DNA of 64,000 nt, taken from the NCBI RefSeq assembly GCF_030815855.1, contig NZ_JAUSXG010000001.1, positions 3,100,001 to 3,164,000 on the forward strand. Reading direction: 5' to 3'. A model generated the notes under the pieces. It did not search any database, was not told where the DNA came from, and saw only the letters and a program-made list of their open reading frames with translations. A program made the position numbers and the translations under genes. This stretch comes from Variovorax paradoxus. Its GTDB lineage: Bacteria; Pseudomonadota; Gammaproteobacteria; Burkholderiales; Burkholderiaceae_C. Below are positions 9,895-26,687 of this stretch, piece after piece (within the stretch, counting starts at the first letter, position 1; the number at the start of each line of letters is the position of its first letter).

Positions 9895-11712
9895 GCACTG
9901 CGCCGCGTTCGAGCCGCAGGCCGGCCGCGTCCGCCGCGGCGCCTGAGCTGTAGATCAGTTCGCCGGGCAGCACCGCGGCTTGCGTCGCCGGCTGCGCGCC
10001 GAAGTTGGCGAGCAGATGAAGGCGTTTGGCCGGCGCGTCGGCAGTGGCGCCAGCCAACTCCCATTGCACGTGCACGACGCCGTCTTCACAACGATGGCTT
10101 CCCGCGCGGCGCGCGCCGGCCAGATGGGGCACCAGCAGGCGATGGCGCGCATCGAGCAGCTGCTGCACCTCGCACAGGCGCGCAAAGTGCGGCTGCGTGC
10201 CGCGCTCGCGCCACCGGAGCTTCGAATTGGTGAAGGTCTCTTCGGCATTGGGATCGGGAATGCGTGCGCGGGCCGCGTCGTCCGCAAAGGCCGCGAAACC
10301 GCCGAACTCCGCGCGCCGCCCTTCGGCCACGGCGGTCGCCAGCTCGGGACCGAAGTCGCAGAAGTACAGGAACGGCGACGAGGCCGCGAACTCGTCGCCC
10401 ATGAAGAGCATCGGCACATGCGGCGACAGGAGCACGCAAGCCAACCCCGCGCGCACCAGCGCCGGATCGCCCAGCGCATGAATGCGCTCGCCGAAGGCAC
10501 GGTTGCCGACCTGGTCGTGGGTCTGCAAATAAGACACGAAGGCTGTCGATGGCAATTGCGTGCTCGGTTCGCCGCGCGGCTCGCCGCCGCGGAACGCCGA
10601 GGGCTGCCCCTGGTAGATGAAGCCCTCTGCCAGCGCACGCGCGAAACGGCCTGCGGCGTCGTCGGCATAGTCCGCGTAGTAGCCGTCGCGCTCGCCGGTG
10701 GCGAGCACGTGCGCGGCATGGTGAAGGTCGTCGTTCCATTGCGCGGTGCCGGCCACAGGCAAGCCGTTGCCGTCGCGCGCCAGCAAGGAAGCCTGGTTGG
10801 CATCGTTCTCCAGCACCAGGTGCACATGCCGCTCGCGCGCCGGCCCCGCGTTCAGCGCCTCGCGAATTTCCTGCACGATGTGCTTCGGAGATGAATCCCG
10901 AATGGCATGGATCGCATCCATGCGCAGGCCGTCGAGGTGAAACTCTTCGACCCAGTAGAGCGCGTTGTGAATGAAGAAGTCGCGCACGGTGCGCGACTGG
11001 TCGCCGTCGAAGTTGATCGCGGCGCCCCAGGGCGTGCGCTCTGCCGCGTTGAAGAACTCGGGGCAGCACGCGTGTAGGTAGTTGCCTTCCGGGCCGAAGT
11101 GGTTGTAGACCACGTCGACCAGCACCATGAGTCCGAGCGCGTGCGCGTCGCTGACCAGCGCCTTCAGGTCGTCGGGCGTTCCATAGCTGGCGTCGGGCGC
11201 GAACTGCAGCACGCCGTCGTAGCCCCAGTTGCGCGCGCCCGGAAAATCCGCCAGCGGCATGAGCTCGATGGCGGTGATGCCCAGCTCCGCCAGTTCGCCG
11301 ATTCGTTCGCGCGCGGCCTGAAAGGTGCCCTCTTCGGTGAAGGTGCCCACATGCAGTTCGTAGACCACGGCCTCGTGCCAGGGGCGTCCGCGCCAGGCCG
11401 TGTCGGTCCATTCGAAGCGGGCCGGGTCGACGACCTGGCTCGGGCCATGCACATCCTGCGGATTGAAGCGCGAGGCCGGGTCCGGAATGGTGAGGCCGTC
11501 CGCCAGCCGGTAGGCGTAGCTGTCGCCGTGGCGCGCATCGGCCAACGTGAGGCGGTGCCAGCCGTCCGCGCCGCGCTGCATCGCGTGCGACGAAGCCACC
11601 CCTTGCGCGGGCGTGTGCACCAGCGTGATGCCGTCCGCCGAGGGCGCCCAAAGTGCAAAGTCGACGCCGTTGCCGTGCGCCGCGGCCCCGAAGGGCATGT
11701 GGTGAATGGACT

Positions 11713-11716
<4 letters not shown>
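9863..11716 (-). CDS. treZ: Malto-oligosyltrehalose trehalohydrolase
   Basis: A GH13 enzyme of 617 residues from the ATG chosen here. It releases free trehalose from the maltooligosyltrehalose made by TreY. The start of the protein (WAPSADGITL, YAYRLADG) is the CBM48-like N-terminal module. Catalytic motifs follow: DGLRMDAIHAI near residue 264, LVLENDANQ near 302 and LQTHDQVGN near 400, with DVVYNHFGPEGNY before them. The ATG at 11716 overlaps the glgX stop as ATGA, which indicates coupled translation and is why the longer reading frame reaching 11785 was not used. The stop overlaps the start of malQ-treY, so glgX, treZ and malQ-treY form one tightly packed block. Length and motifs are normal for TreZ. 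Confidence 0.95.
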
Positions 11717-13875
<2,159 letters not shown>

Positions 13876-13938
13876 CGAGTCGGGTGGGAGAAAGGGATGC
13901 TGCGGAAAGGGATGCGGGGGAAAACGGAAACAGGAATC

Positions 13939-14685
13939 TCAGCGCGGCGGTCGGTCGTCGGGTGGACTGGCCTTGTGGGTGCCTGTGATGATGGTGCTGC
14001 TGGTGGTCCCGTTGTCCTTGGGCAGGCGCGGCCACCAGCGCTCGATCTGCGCCGCGGCCCAGTCCTTGCCCGCGAGCCCGAAAGCCAGGGCCAGTGCAAA
14101 CACCACGCCCGCGAGCACCACCAGGAAGCTCTCGCGCACGATGTCGCCGCCGACCTTGACCTGGTCGAGCGCAATCAGGATCACGAACGCCATGACCGCA
14201 TAGCGCGCAATCTGCCCCAGCAGCGCGGCGTCGCGCAGCTGCGCGCCCCGGAAGTAGCTCGACACCGCCTCTCCCACGAAGCGGGCGAAATACGAACCGA
14301 AGGCCAGCACCAGCAAGGCGACGAAGAGATTCGGCACGAACCACACCACGCGCCCGAGCAGGTCGGCGATGTAGCTCAGGCCCATGCCGTTGAAGGCCAG
14401 CAGCAGCGCCGCGAAGATCACCAGCCAGTAGGCCAGCACGCCGAACAGGCTGCAGGTGTCGCCCGGCCATCCTCCCTGGCGCAGGAAGTTGTCCAGCCCC
14501 GCGCGCTCCGTCAGCACGTTGAAGTTGATCGCGCGCAGCGCTTTCGTGACGGCGAAGCGCACCGTCTTGGCGATGAGCCAGCCGGCGAGCACCACCACCA
14601 GTGCAATGGCCAGGCGAGGCACGAAAGCCCCGACCTGGTAAAGCATCGCGTTCAATGGCTCCAGGTGAATGCCAAATCGGTCCAT
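13939..14685 (-). CDS. Mechanosensitive-channel-like membrane protein (conserved TM helix type)
   Basis: A 248-residue inner-membrane protein. I count about five hydrophobic segments: AIALVVVLAGWLIAK near residue 25, VLAYWLVIFAALLLAF near 85, NLFVALLVLAFGSYFARF near 120, YAVMAFVILIALDQV near 160 and VVLAGVVFALALAFGLAG near 185. The last one, with its GLAGKDWAA end and the preceding RAINFNVLTERAGL loop, matches the conserved TM helix repeats found with MscS-type channels, but no MscS beta domain is visible. The C-terminal 30 residues are polar and low in complexity. It sits between treS-maltokinase (58 bp upstream) and glgX (63 bp downstream), all on one strand. A link between turgor sensing and trehalose turnover is plausible but inferred. 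Confidence 0.75.
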   Translation of the reverse strand: MDRFGIHLEPLNAMLYQVGAFVPRLAIALVVVLAGWLIAKTVRFAVTKALRAINFNVLTERAGLDNFLRQGGWPGDTCSLFGVLAYWLVIFAALLLAFNGMGLSYIADLLGRVVWFVPNLFVALLVLAFGSYFARFVGEAVSSYFRGAQLRDAALLGQIARYAVMAFVILIALDQVKVGGDIVRESFLVVLAGVVFALALAFGLAGKDWAAAQIERWWPRLPKDNGTTSSTIITGTHKASPPDDRPPR

Positions 14686-14743
14686 GTGTCTCTCCGGTGC
14701 GGGGTTGCGGTTGCGGACGAAAGCGGCGGATGCGGTGCAAGCA

Positions 14744-18076
<3,333 letters not shown>

Positions 18077-18086
18077 GGGCGCGGCC

Positions 18087-20134
18087 TCAGAGGAAGTAGT
18101 CGAAGTCGCGCTCGTCGCCATGGCGCCGCCGTACGACGAAGATGTGCGCGGGCACGCTGTGCGGGTCGAGCCGGACGAAGTGCCAGCCGCCCTGCCAGGT
18201 GAACCTCTGTCCGCTCAGCAGGTCGTGCATCTGGAACGGGCGCGCGCTGTCGATGCCCACGCTGTGCGGGTCGAACTGGAGCCAGCCCGACTGCACGTTG
18301 TACGCATCGAGGTTCACCACGGTCACGATCGCGTTGTCGCCGCTCTCGGAGACCTTCACATAGGCCAGCAACTGGTCGTTGTCGATGGAAAGAAACCGGA
18401 GGCTGCGGTCCCGCTGCAGCGCAGGGTTCTCGCGCCGGATGCGGTTCACCCGGGCGATGAACGGTGCCAGGCTGCCGGGGTCGCCGTGGTTCCAGTGGCG
18501 CAGCTGGTATTTCTCGGAGTCGAGGTATTCCTCGCTGCCGGGCGAGCGCGGCCGGTGTTCGCGCAGTTCGTAGGCGGGCCCGTAGATGCCGTAGTTGGCC
18601 GACAGCGTGGCGGCAAGCACCAGCCGCGCCATGTACACGGAGGGCTCTCCGCCCTGCAGCTGCTCGTGCAGGATGTCGGGCGTGTTCGGCCACACGTTGG
18701 GCCTGAAGTAGTCGACGCCGGGCGCGGTGGAAAGCTCGGTGAAGTACTCGGTGAGTTCCTGCTTGGTGTTGCGCCAGGTGAAGTAGGTGTACGACTGCGA
18801 GAAGCCGAGCTTCGCCAGCCGGTGCATCACCTTGGGCCGCGTGAAGGCCTCCGCAAGGAAGATCACGTCCGGGTGCTCGCGCCGGATTTCGCCGATGGCC
18901 CACTCCCAGAACGGAAAGGCCTTGGTGTGCGGGTTGTCGACGCGGAAGATGCGCACGCCCTCGCCGATCCAGTGCTCGATGACGCTGCGCAGCTCCGCCC
19001 ACAGGCCGCGCCAGTCTTCGCTCTCGAAGTTGAAGGGATAGATGTCCTGGTACTTCTTGGGCGGGTTTTCCGCGTACTGCACGCTGCCGTCGGGCCGCCA
19101 GCGGAACCAGTCGGGATGCGCCTTCACGTAGGGGTGGTCGGGCGCGCATTGGAACGCGATGTCCAGCGCAATCTCCAGCCCGTGCGCCGCGGCCTGCGCA
19201 TACAGATGGCGAAAATCTTCCGCCGTTCCGAGAGCCGGAAGAATCGACTTGTGCCCGCCCTCGGCCGCGCCGATGGCCCAGGGGCTGCCGACATCGTCGG
19301 GTCCGCTGGCCAGCGCGTTGTTGGGCCCCTTGCGCTGCAGGCGGCCGACAGGGTGGATCGGCGGAAAGTAGAGCACGTCGAAGCCCATGGCCGCAATGGC
19401 CGGCAGGCGCGCCTCCACGTCCTTGAAGGTGCCGTGCACGCCGGGCGTCGGGCTCGTGGAGCGCGGGAACAGTTCGTACCAGGTGCTGAAGCGCGCGCGC
19501 GCGCGTTCGGCCTCCAGCGGCAGCTCGATGGGGTAGCGCACCTCGCGCCGGCGGTCCGGGTGGCGGCGCGCGAGCATGGCGAGCTCTTCGTCGAGCGCCA
19601 GTGCCTTGAGGGTCGACGCCTCGGTGGCGGGATGGGCGGCCACGGCGTCGAGCTCGGTGGCCCAGCGCGCAAGCGCCTGCCGGTCGGCGCCCTCGGCCCG
19701 CTCGGCGGCCGCGGCCACCTCGAGCGCGCCCACCTGCGACGCGATGCGCACGTCGTCGGCATCGACACGGCGCGTCATCTCGCTGCGCCACGATTCGAAG
19801 GGGTCGACCCATGCCACCACGGTGTAGACATAGCGGCCGAGCGCGGGCGGCGAGAAGGCGGCCTCCCACACGTCGTTGACGAGCGGCTTCATCGCCACTT
19901 CGCGGAACTCGGCCTTGTCCTGCGGCCGCCAGCACAGCTGCACCCGCAGCACGTCGTGGCCGTCGGTGAAGCAATGCGCCTTCACGCGCACCATTTCTCC
20001 CACGGTGCATTTCACCGGGAAGCGGCCGTTGTCCACCGCCGGCAGGACGGTGTCGATCACCGCGCGCCTGTCGCCGCCCTGCAGCTCGGGCATTCTCGAA
20101 GCCGCGGGCGCCTGGGGAGTGGTGAACAGTTTTT

Positions 20135-20138
<4 letters not shown>
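18087..20138 (-). CDS. glgE: Alpha-1,4-glucan:maltose-1-phosphate maltosyltransferase
   Basis: A 683-residue GH13 enzyme that transfers maltose from maltose-1-phosphate to the non-reducing end of alpha-1,4-glucan, so glucan grows without ADP-glucose. The N-terminal beta domain ([23 protein letters not shown]) is followed by a four-helix insert rich in Ala and Arg and the catalytic domain: [29 protein letters not shown] near residue 398 (nucleophile), [12 protein letters not shown] near 428 (acid/base) and [11 protein letters not shown] near 486. The ATG at 20138 forms an ATGA overlap with the glgB stop. The same frame is open much further upstream, but that part is the shadow of glgB. Placed directly before treS-maltokinase, which supplies its substrate. 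Length and motifs are typical. Confidence 0.95.
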
Positions 20139-22033
<1,895 letters not shown>

Positions 22034-22225
22034 CGGTGTTCCTTGCTCGCATGAAGGCCAGCGACCGGGTGCTCAACGGAACACGCTTTCGGCATCTACA
22101 AGGCCTGAGCACACAATTTGCAAAGAAAGCGTGTGCAGCGGGTAAGGCTTAAACCCCGTTGCCGTGTCGGAGAGTTACCCATCACGCGATCAGGGAAGAA
22201 AAAATCTCCTGCCCGCGTGGCTGTT

Positions 22226-22546
22226 TCAGGCCGCGAGCGACGTCGCCGGCGACCCTGTGTGCACACCCGCGGACCTTGGGTAGATGCGGCGGGAAAAATC
22301 GTCCACGGTGAGCACGATGGCGTGGTTCGGGTTGGCCCGGTAGCGCTTCAGGGCGGCGGCGCCGATGGCGTCGAAGTGCGTCCTGCAGGTTTCGAGCAAC
22401 CGGTCGCCGAGGTTCCTCGTGCCGAACACGTCATGCAATGTTTCTTCCGAAATCTGCGCGATGATCCGCGCGCCGTCGGGACCGTCCGGGTAGACCGCAA
22501 ACCGGACGGTCGCCGTGTCAAAGCAGTAGATGCCTTCGAAGTCCAT
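22226..22546 (-). CDS. Small DUF1488-like protein
   Basis: A 106-residue protein with an AGGAGA ribosome site. The pattern (FEGIYCFDTATVRFAVYPDG at the start, ISEETL and LLETCRTHFDAIGAAALKRY in the middle, AIVLTVDDF at the end) resembles DUF1488-type proteins: a short beta-rich half, a helix that may be cut into two, and a final strand. The match is from memory of the family shape and is uncertain. There are no membrane segments or catalytic motifs. It is the last gene before the glgB promoter region and is separated by about 100 bp from the next small gene on the same strand. Function unknown. Confidence 0.6.
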   Translation of the reverse strand: MDFEGIYCFDTATVRFAVYPDGPDGARIIAQISEETLHDVFGTRNLGDRLLETCRTHFDAIGAAALKRYRANPNHAIVLTVDDFSRRIYPRSAGVHTGSPATSLAA

Positions 22547-22649
22547 GTCTGTCTCCTGTACGCGCTTGTAGTGAATGGCGAATCGGATTCAGCGCGGAAC
22601 GGCGCATACGCCGGCATGGACTTCCGCGCATGTTCAGGAAGGAAGCGGC

Positions 22650-23006
22650 CTACACGCTTTGGGAGGGCCGGGAATCCTTGCCGCGCGAAGGCAAACCTTG
22701 CTGCAATCTCTGCCGATGGCGCGCATTGATGAGCCAGTTTTTCAGGCCCCCGTGGCGGGACTGGGGTCGCGGTGTTTCGCCCGGATACCGGATGCGCGAC
22801 AACTCTTCGCGGCCTTTTTCGGTGATGGCCAGCACTTGCGCGGCGGGCTCGGCGCCTGAAAGCTTCAGCGGATCGGCGGGCGCCGGAACGAAGGCGATCA
22901 CGAATCCGGCCTGGCGAAGAATCCTGACCTCGTCGATCTCCTTGGGTGTGCGGAAAGACACGGGCAGGCGGGACGCGGCAATTTGCTTGAGCAGGTCCAT
23001 CGACAT
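22650..23006 (-). CDS. Hypothetical winged-helix-like small protein
   Basis: A 118-residue protein starting MSMDLLKQIAAS, with AGGAGAT six bases before the ATG. The first 70 residues (helix, then TPKEIDEVRILRQAGFVIAF, then AQVLAITEKGREELSRIRY) look like a minimal winged helix: 'AITEKGREEL' is the wing-and-helix ending seen in many small DNA-binding proteins. The C-terminal 40 residues are basic and polar. It is transcribed away from the divergent Hsp20 genes and shares their upstream region. A regulatory role is only a guess; I do not recognise a named family. Confidence 0.6.
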   Translation of the reverse strand: MSMDLLKQIAASRLPVSFRTPKEIDEVRILRQAGFVIAFVPAPADPLKLSGAEPAAQVLAITEKGREELSRIRYPGETPRPQSRHGGLKNWLINARHRQRLQQGLPSRGKDSRPSQSV

Positions 23007-23170
23007 GACAAATCTCCTCTAGGTCTGGAATGACGATTGACGATTTCCACGACGATCGAACTAGGTCCGCCGGGCCGTCCTTCAAGGGACTCGAACGATG
23101 TTCTTTTCAATCGCCGGCGCCGGGCTCATAGCATGCGATTCGCGCCGCCGCGCGTCGCAAAAACCCCCCT

Positions 23171-23198
23171 CTTGAAAACGCGCCGGCAGCGCCTATTT
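23171..23198 (+). promoter_or_regulatory. Candidate sigma-32 (RpoH) heat-shock promoter
   Basis: CTTGAAA at 23171-23177 is a perfect match to the sigma-32 -35 element. After 14 bases comes CCTATTT at 23192-23198, one mismatch from the CCCATnT core of the -10 element. It lies about 70 bp before the start codon of the first Hsp20 gene, on the correct strand. The position in front of heat-shock genes makes chance unlikely, but it is a motif match only. Confidence 0.65.
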
Positions 23199-23266
23199 CG
23201 CTGATCGGAAGCGCTGGAGGGGCCTCCGGCGCTCCGTTCAATCACTTTCGAATGGAGGTTTTCGCC

Positions 23267-23704
23267 ATGTACCGATCCTTGTTTCCGCGCGACATGTTCG
23301 CCGAGATGGATCGCCTGCAGCGCGAGATGCAGCAGGCCTTCGATCTGTCTCCGACCATCCGCGGCTTTGGCCGCAACGGCTTCCCTGCCCTGAACGTCGG
23401 CGGCACGCCACAGACCGTGGAGATCTACGCGTTCGCGCCGGGCGTCGACCCGTCCTCGCTCGAAGTCAACCTCGAGCGCGGCCTCCTCACCATCGCGGGA
23501 AAGCGCGGCAACGCGCTGCCCGAGGGCGATGACAAGGCGGCCGTTCACATCAACGAGCGCTTCGAGGGCGCCTTCCGGCGGGTGCTGACCTTGCCCGACG
23601 ACGCCGACCCTGAAGCCGTCCAGGCCAAGTACCGCGACGGCGTGCTGCACATCTCCGTGCAGCGCCGTGCTTCGTCGCAGCCCCGGCGCATTGCCGTTCA
23701 ATGA
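23267..23704 (+). CDS. Hsp20/alpha-crystallin small heat-shock protein (first copy)
   Basis: A 145-residue cytosolic holdase chaperone. It carries a short N-terminal region (MYRSLFPRDMFAEMDRLQRE), the alpha-crystallin domain from about residue 45 (ALNVGGTPQTVEIYAFAPGV) and the conserved ending KYRDGVLHISVQ, the A-x-x-x-n-G-v-L signature. GGAGG sits eight bases before the ATG at 23267; an upstream in-frame ATG at 23252 overlaps that ribosome site and is less likely. It is followed after 24 bp by a second Hsp20 gene, so the two are co-transcribed, probably from the heat-shock promoter at 23171. The class A/class B pairing of two different Hsp20s suggests hetero-oligomers. Confidence 0.93.
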   Translation: MYRSLFPRDMFAEMDRLQREMQQAFDLSPTIRGFGRNGFPALNVGGTPQTVEIYAFAPGVDPSSLEVNLERGLLTIAGKRGNALPEGDDKAAVHINERFEGAFRRVLTLPDDADPEAVQAKYRDGVLHISVQRRASSQPRRIAVQ

Positions 23705-23728
23705 CAAAGAAAGAAAGGAGAGACGACC

Positions 23729-24133
23729 ATGAACAACACCACATCGCCCCGTGTCGCCGAGTCGAAGGAACTGGCCCGGAAAGAGGACGCGCGCTACAGC
23801 GACGCCGCCCTCACGCCCCCGGTGGACGTGATCGAGGACAGCGGCGGCATCACCCTGTTCGCCGACCTGCCCGGCGTTTCGCGCGACAAGCTCGGCCTGC
23901 ATGTCGCGTCCGACACGCTGACCATCGAGGCGGAGTCCGACCTGGCGGTTCCCGAGGGCTTGAAGTCGAGCCACACCGAAGTGGGCCTGGGCCGCTTCCG
24001 CCGCGTGTTCACCCTGAGCAAGGAACTGGACACGGCCGCCATCTCGGCGGAACTCAAGCAGGGTGTGCTGAAGCTGCGCATTCCGAAGGCGGAACACGCC
24101 CAGCCGCGGCGCATCGAAATTCAGGCGGCCTGA
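23729..24133 (+). CDS. Hsp20/alpha-crystallin small heat-shock protein (second copy)
   Basis: A 134-residue Hsp20. The alpha-crystallin domain begins near residue 28 (TPPVDVIEDSGGITLFADLP), contains LPGVSRDKLGLHVASDTL, and ends with ELKQGVLKLRIPKAE, the family signature. An AAAGGAG ribosome site precedes the ATG. It differs clearly from the first copy (shorter N-terminus, acidic rather than aromatic), so this is an old duplication rather than a recent one. Holdase activity on unfolding proteins is the family role. A small unknown gene follows after 43 bp. Confidence 0.93.
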   Translation: MNNTTSPRVAESKELARKEDARYSDAALTPPVDVIEDSGGITLFADLPGVSRDKLGLHVASDTLTIEAESDLAVPEGLKSSHTEVGLGRFRRVFTLSKELDTAAISAELKQGVLKLRIPKAEHAQPRRIEIQAA

Positions 24134-24176
24134 GCCGGCCGATCGCCGAGATGTGCACATGCTCCGGAGGTGAGAG

Positions 24177-24515
24177 ATGAGCGGTACCGAATGCCTGGCG
24201 CGCTTGCGCGCCGATGCCGCAGCCCTGAGTCCGCGCGCGGCGCATATCGCGCTGGCGCTCCTGCCCGCCGTCGATCACCTGCCGGATGCATGGAAGGCGG
24301 GCCTGCGCAAGACGCTGGCCCATCGCGCCGGCGCAACGCCGCCGCTGCCTCCGAACGAGTTCGATGCCATCCGCGTGGCTGCGGCCAGCCTTCCGCATGC
24401 GTATCCGGAATGGGTGGCCACGGACCCGGAGCACCCGAAGGCGCGCGCGCTGATCGTCGATGCCTGGGAGGCTGCCCAGCGCTACCGGTCCGGGCCGTTG
24501 CAGCGCAACGCCTAG
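24177..24515 (+). CDS. Hypothetical protein in the Hsp20 operon
   Basis: A 112-residue protein with a GGAGGTGAGAG ribosome site before its ATG. It looks all-helical: ALSPRAAHIALALLPAVDHL, then DAWKAGLRKTLAHRAG, and ALIVDAWEAAQRYRSG at the end. It has no cysteines beyond one near the start, no membrane span and no catalytic motif. The codon pattern is the same as that of its neighbours. Its position after two Hsp20 genes suggests co-expression in heat or general stress. I do not recognise the family. Confidence 0.6.
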   Translation: MSGTECLARLRADAAALSPRAAHIALALLPAVDHLPDAWKAGLRKTLAHRAGATPPLPPNEFDAIRVAAASLPHAYPEWVATDPEHPKARALIVDAWEAAQRYRSGPLQRNA

Positions 24516-24649
24516 GAGCGCCCCGCGCCCTTGCGCGCCTGCCCGGACCCTGCCGGCCGCGCCATGGCAGCGCACGCCTACGCCGATGTGCGCATCCCCC
24601 TACAGCCTCGATGCGCCGCTGAAAATAAGGTGTTCCGGAGGACATCGAA

Positions 24650-25333
24650 ATGGCGTTCGAGTTTTTCCGGAACCGGCAGCACGCGGGCCGCGTGCTCGCC
24701 GAGAAACTGACAAGTTACGCAGACAGGCCTGACCTGATCGTGCTGGCCCTGCCGCGCGGCGGCACGCCGGTCGCGTACGAGGTGGCCGAGGCGCTCCACG
24801 CGCCGCTCGATGTGCTGGTGGTGCGCAAGCTGGGCGTGCCGGGGCATGAGGAGTACGCCATGGGCGCCATTGCGGGCGGCGGCGAACGGGTGCTGGACGA
24901 CGAACTCGTGCGGGACCTTGGCATCGGTGCGAAGGCGATCGACGACGTGGTGCGCGCCGAGCAGCGCGAACTCGAACGCCGCGAGCGCGCGTACCGCGGC
25001 GAGCGGCCCGCGCCCGATCTGCGCGGCCGCACCGCGATCCTCGTCGACGACGGGCTTGCCACCGGATCGACCATGTGGGTTGCGGTGCGCGCGGTACGCC
25101 GGCAGGCGCCGGCCCGCATCGTCGTCGCCGCGCCGGTCGCGTCGCCCGAGGCCTGCGAGCTCTTGCGCCGCGAGGCCGACGAACTGGTCTGCGCCGAAGT
25201 ACTGGATCCATTCCTGGGTGTCGGACGCTGGTATCTCGATTTTTCGCAGACGAGCGACGAGGAAGTGTGCAGCCTGCTCGAAGACGCGAGCCATCACCAC
25301 CGCACGCTCCAGCCTGAGGACGTTGCACGATGA
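24650..25333 (+). CDS. Phosphoribosyltransferase-family protein
   Basis: A 227-residue type I phosphoribosyltransferase fold. The PRPP loop motif AILVDDGLATGSTM is at about residues 126-140, and LIVLALPRGGTPVAYEVA at 28-45 is the usual PPi-loop region. The helical insert RAEQRELERRERAYRG is common in the standalone, uncharacterised members of this group. The base specificity cannot be read. The stop codon overlaps the ATG of the erythromycin-esterase-like gene (ATGA at 25330), so the two are translationally coupled, a pairing I recall from other bacteria. A GGAGG ribosome site is just before the start. Confidence 0.9.
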   Translation: MAFEFFRNRQHAGRVLAEKLTSYADRPDLIVLALPRGGTPVAYEVAEALHAPLDVLVVRKLGVPGHEEYAMGAIAGGGERVLDDELVRDLGIGAKAIDDVVRAEQRELERRERAYRGERPAPDLRGRTAILVDDGLATGSTMWVAVRAVRRQAPARIVVAAPVASPEACELLRREADELVCAEVLDPFLGVGRWYLDFSQTSDEEVCSLLEDASHHHRTLQPEDVAR

Positions 25334-26676
25334 AGCCATCCCGCATGTCGAAAGAGACGGAGGCGCTGCGCCACGCGGCCTATCCGATGGACGGTTCGCC
25401 GGACGACCACGACGCCCTGCTCGACCTCATCGGCGATGCGCACTATGTGCTGCTCGGCGAAGCCTCGCACGGCACGCACGAGTTCTACGCCGAGCGCGCG
25501 AACATCACGCGGCGCCTGCTGGCCGAGAAAGGCTTCAACGCCGTGGCCATCGAAGGCGACTGGCCCGATGTCTACCGCGTCAACCGCTATGTCAGAGGCG
25601 CCGGCGACGACGCGAGCGCATCCGAGGCGCTGGCGGGCTTTCGCCGCTTTCCGACCTGGATGTGGCGCAACGAAGATGTCGCCCGCTTCGTCGAATGGCA
25701 GCGCGCCTTCAACAACGCCGAGCCGCCCCAGGGCAAGACGGGCTTCTACGGGCTCGATCTTTACAGCCTGCAGGGCTCGATCGAAGCGGTGCTCGCCTAC
25801 TTCGAACGGACCGACCCCGAGGCCGCGCGGCTCGCACGCGAGCGCTACGGCTGTTTCGACCGCTTCGGCGACCGCGACCAGGTCTACGGCCTGATGGCGG
25901 GCCTCGGCAACTCGCCTTCCTGCCAGCAGGAAGTGGTCGACATGCTGCTGGAAATGCGCCGCGCCGCCGCCGATGCCTGGCGCAGCGGCGATGTGGCCGA
26001 CGAGGAACACGCCTTCAACGCCGAGCAGAACGCGCGCCTCGTCAAGAACGCCGAGGCGTACTACCGCTCGATGTACCTGAGCGACGTCTCCTCGTGGAAC
26101 CTGCGCGACCGGCACATGGTCGAGACGCTGGGCGAGATCGAGCGCCACCTGTGGCGCGGCAGCGGGCGGCCCAAGATCGTGGTGTGGGCGCACAACTCGC
26201 ACCTGGGTGACGCGCGCGCCACCGAAATGGGCGAAGACCGCGGCGAACTCAACGTCGGCCAGCTGGTGCGCGAACGCGAAGGCCGCAACGCGGTGCTGGT
26301 GGGCTTCACCACCCACACGGGCACCGTGATGGCGGCCTCCGACTGGGGCGCGCCCGCCGAGCGCAAGCAGGTCGTTCCGTCGCGGCCGGACAGCCACGAG
26401 GGCCTCATGCACGAAACCGGCCTCGAGCGCTTCATGCTGCCGCTGCGCGGTGAAGGCAGCCACTGCTTCGCGCTTCGGGAGCCGCGGCTCGAACGCGCCA
26501 TCGGCGTCATCTACCGGCCCGAAACCGAACGGCAGAGCCACTACTTCTTCGCGCGGCTGCCGGTGCAGTTCGACGCGATCCTGCACGTCGACCAGACCCG
26601 CGCGGTCGAGCCGCTGGAACGCGATGCGGCGGCGAAGGACTCCGGCGTTCCGGAAACCTATCCTTCCGGCAAGTAG
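25330..26676 (+). CDS. Erythromycin-esterase-like (EreA/ChaN-like fold) protein
   Basis: A 448-residue member of the erythromycin esterase family. Diagnostic motifs are present: LLGEASHGTHEFYAERANITRRLL-type at about residues 35-60 (Glu and His of the putative active site), AIEGDWPDVYRVNRYVRG near 75, and the late VVWAHNSHLGDARATEMG with a catalytic-type His near 282. The chain ends with IYRPETERQSHYFFARLP, typical of the broad environmental branch rather than the plasmid EreA/EreB resistance enzymes. It is coupled to the phosphoribosyltransferase upstream. Most members of this branch have no proven substrate, so macrolide resistance should not be assumed. Confidence 0.9.
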   Translation: MKPSRMSKETEALRHAAYPMDGSPDDHDALLDLIGDAHYVLLGEASHGTHEFYAERANITRRLLAEKGFNAVAIEGDWPDVYRVNRYVRGAGDDASASEALAGFRRFPTWMWRNEDVARFVEWQRAFNNAEPPQGKTGFYGLDLYSLQGSIEAVLAYFERTDPEAARLARERYGCFDRFGDRDQVYGLMAGLGNSPSCQQEVVDMLLEMRRAAADAWRSGDVADEEHAFNAEQNARLVKNAEAYYRSMYLSDVSSWNLRDRHMVETLGEIERHLWRGSGRPKIVVWAHNSHLGDARATEMGEDRGELNVGQLVREREGRNAVLVGFTTHTGTVMAASDWGAPAERKQVVPSRPDSHEGLMHETGLERFMLPLRGEGSHCFALREPRLERAIGVIYRPETERQSHYFFARLPVQFDAILHVDQTRAVEPLERDAAAKDSGVPETYPSGK

Positions 26677-26687
26677 ACAAGTAGGCA

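Noticed and set aside
25330..26676. Macrolide resistance gene
   Set aside because: The family includes Ere enzymes, but this chromosomal, stress-linked branch mostly has no shown macrolide activity; resistance is not claimed.
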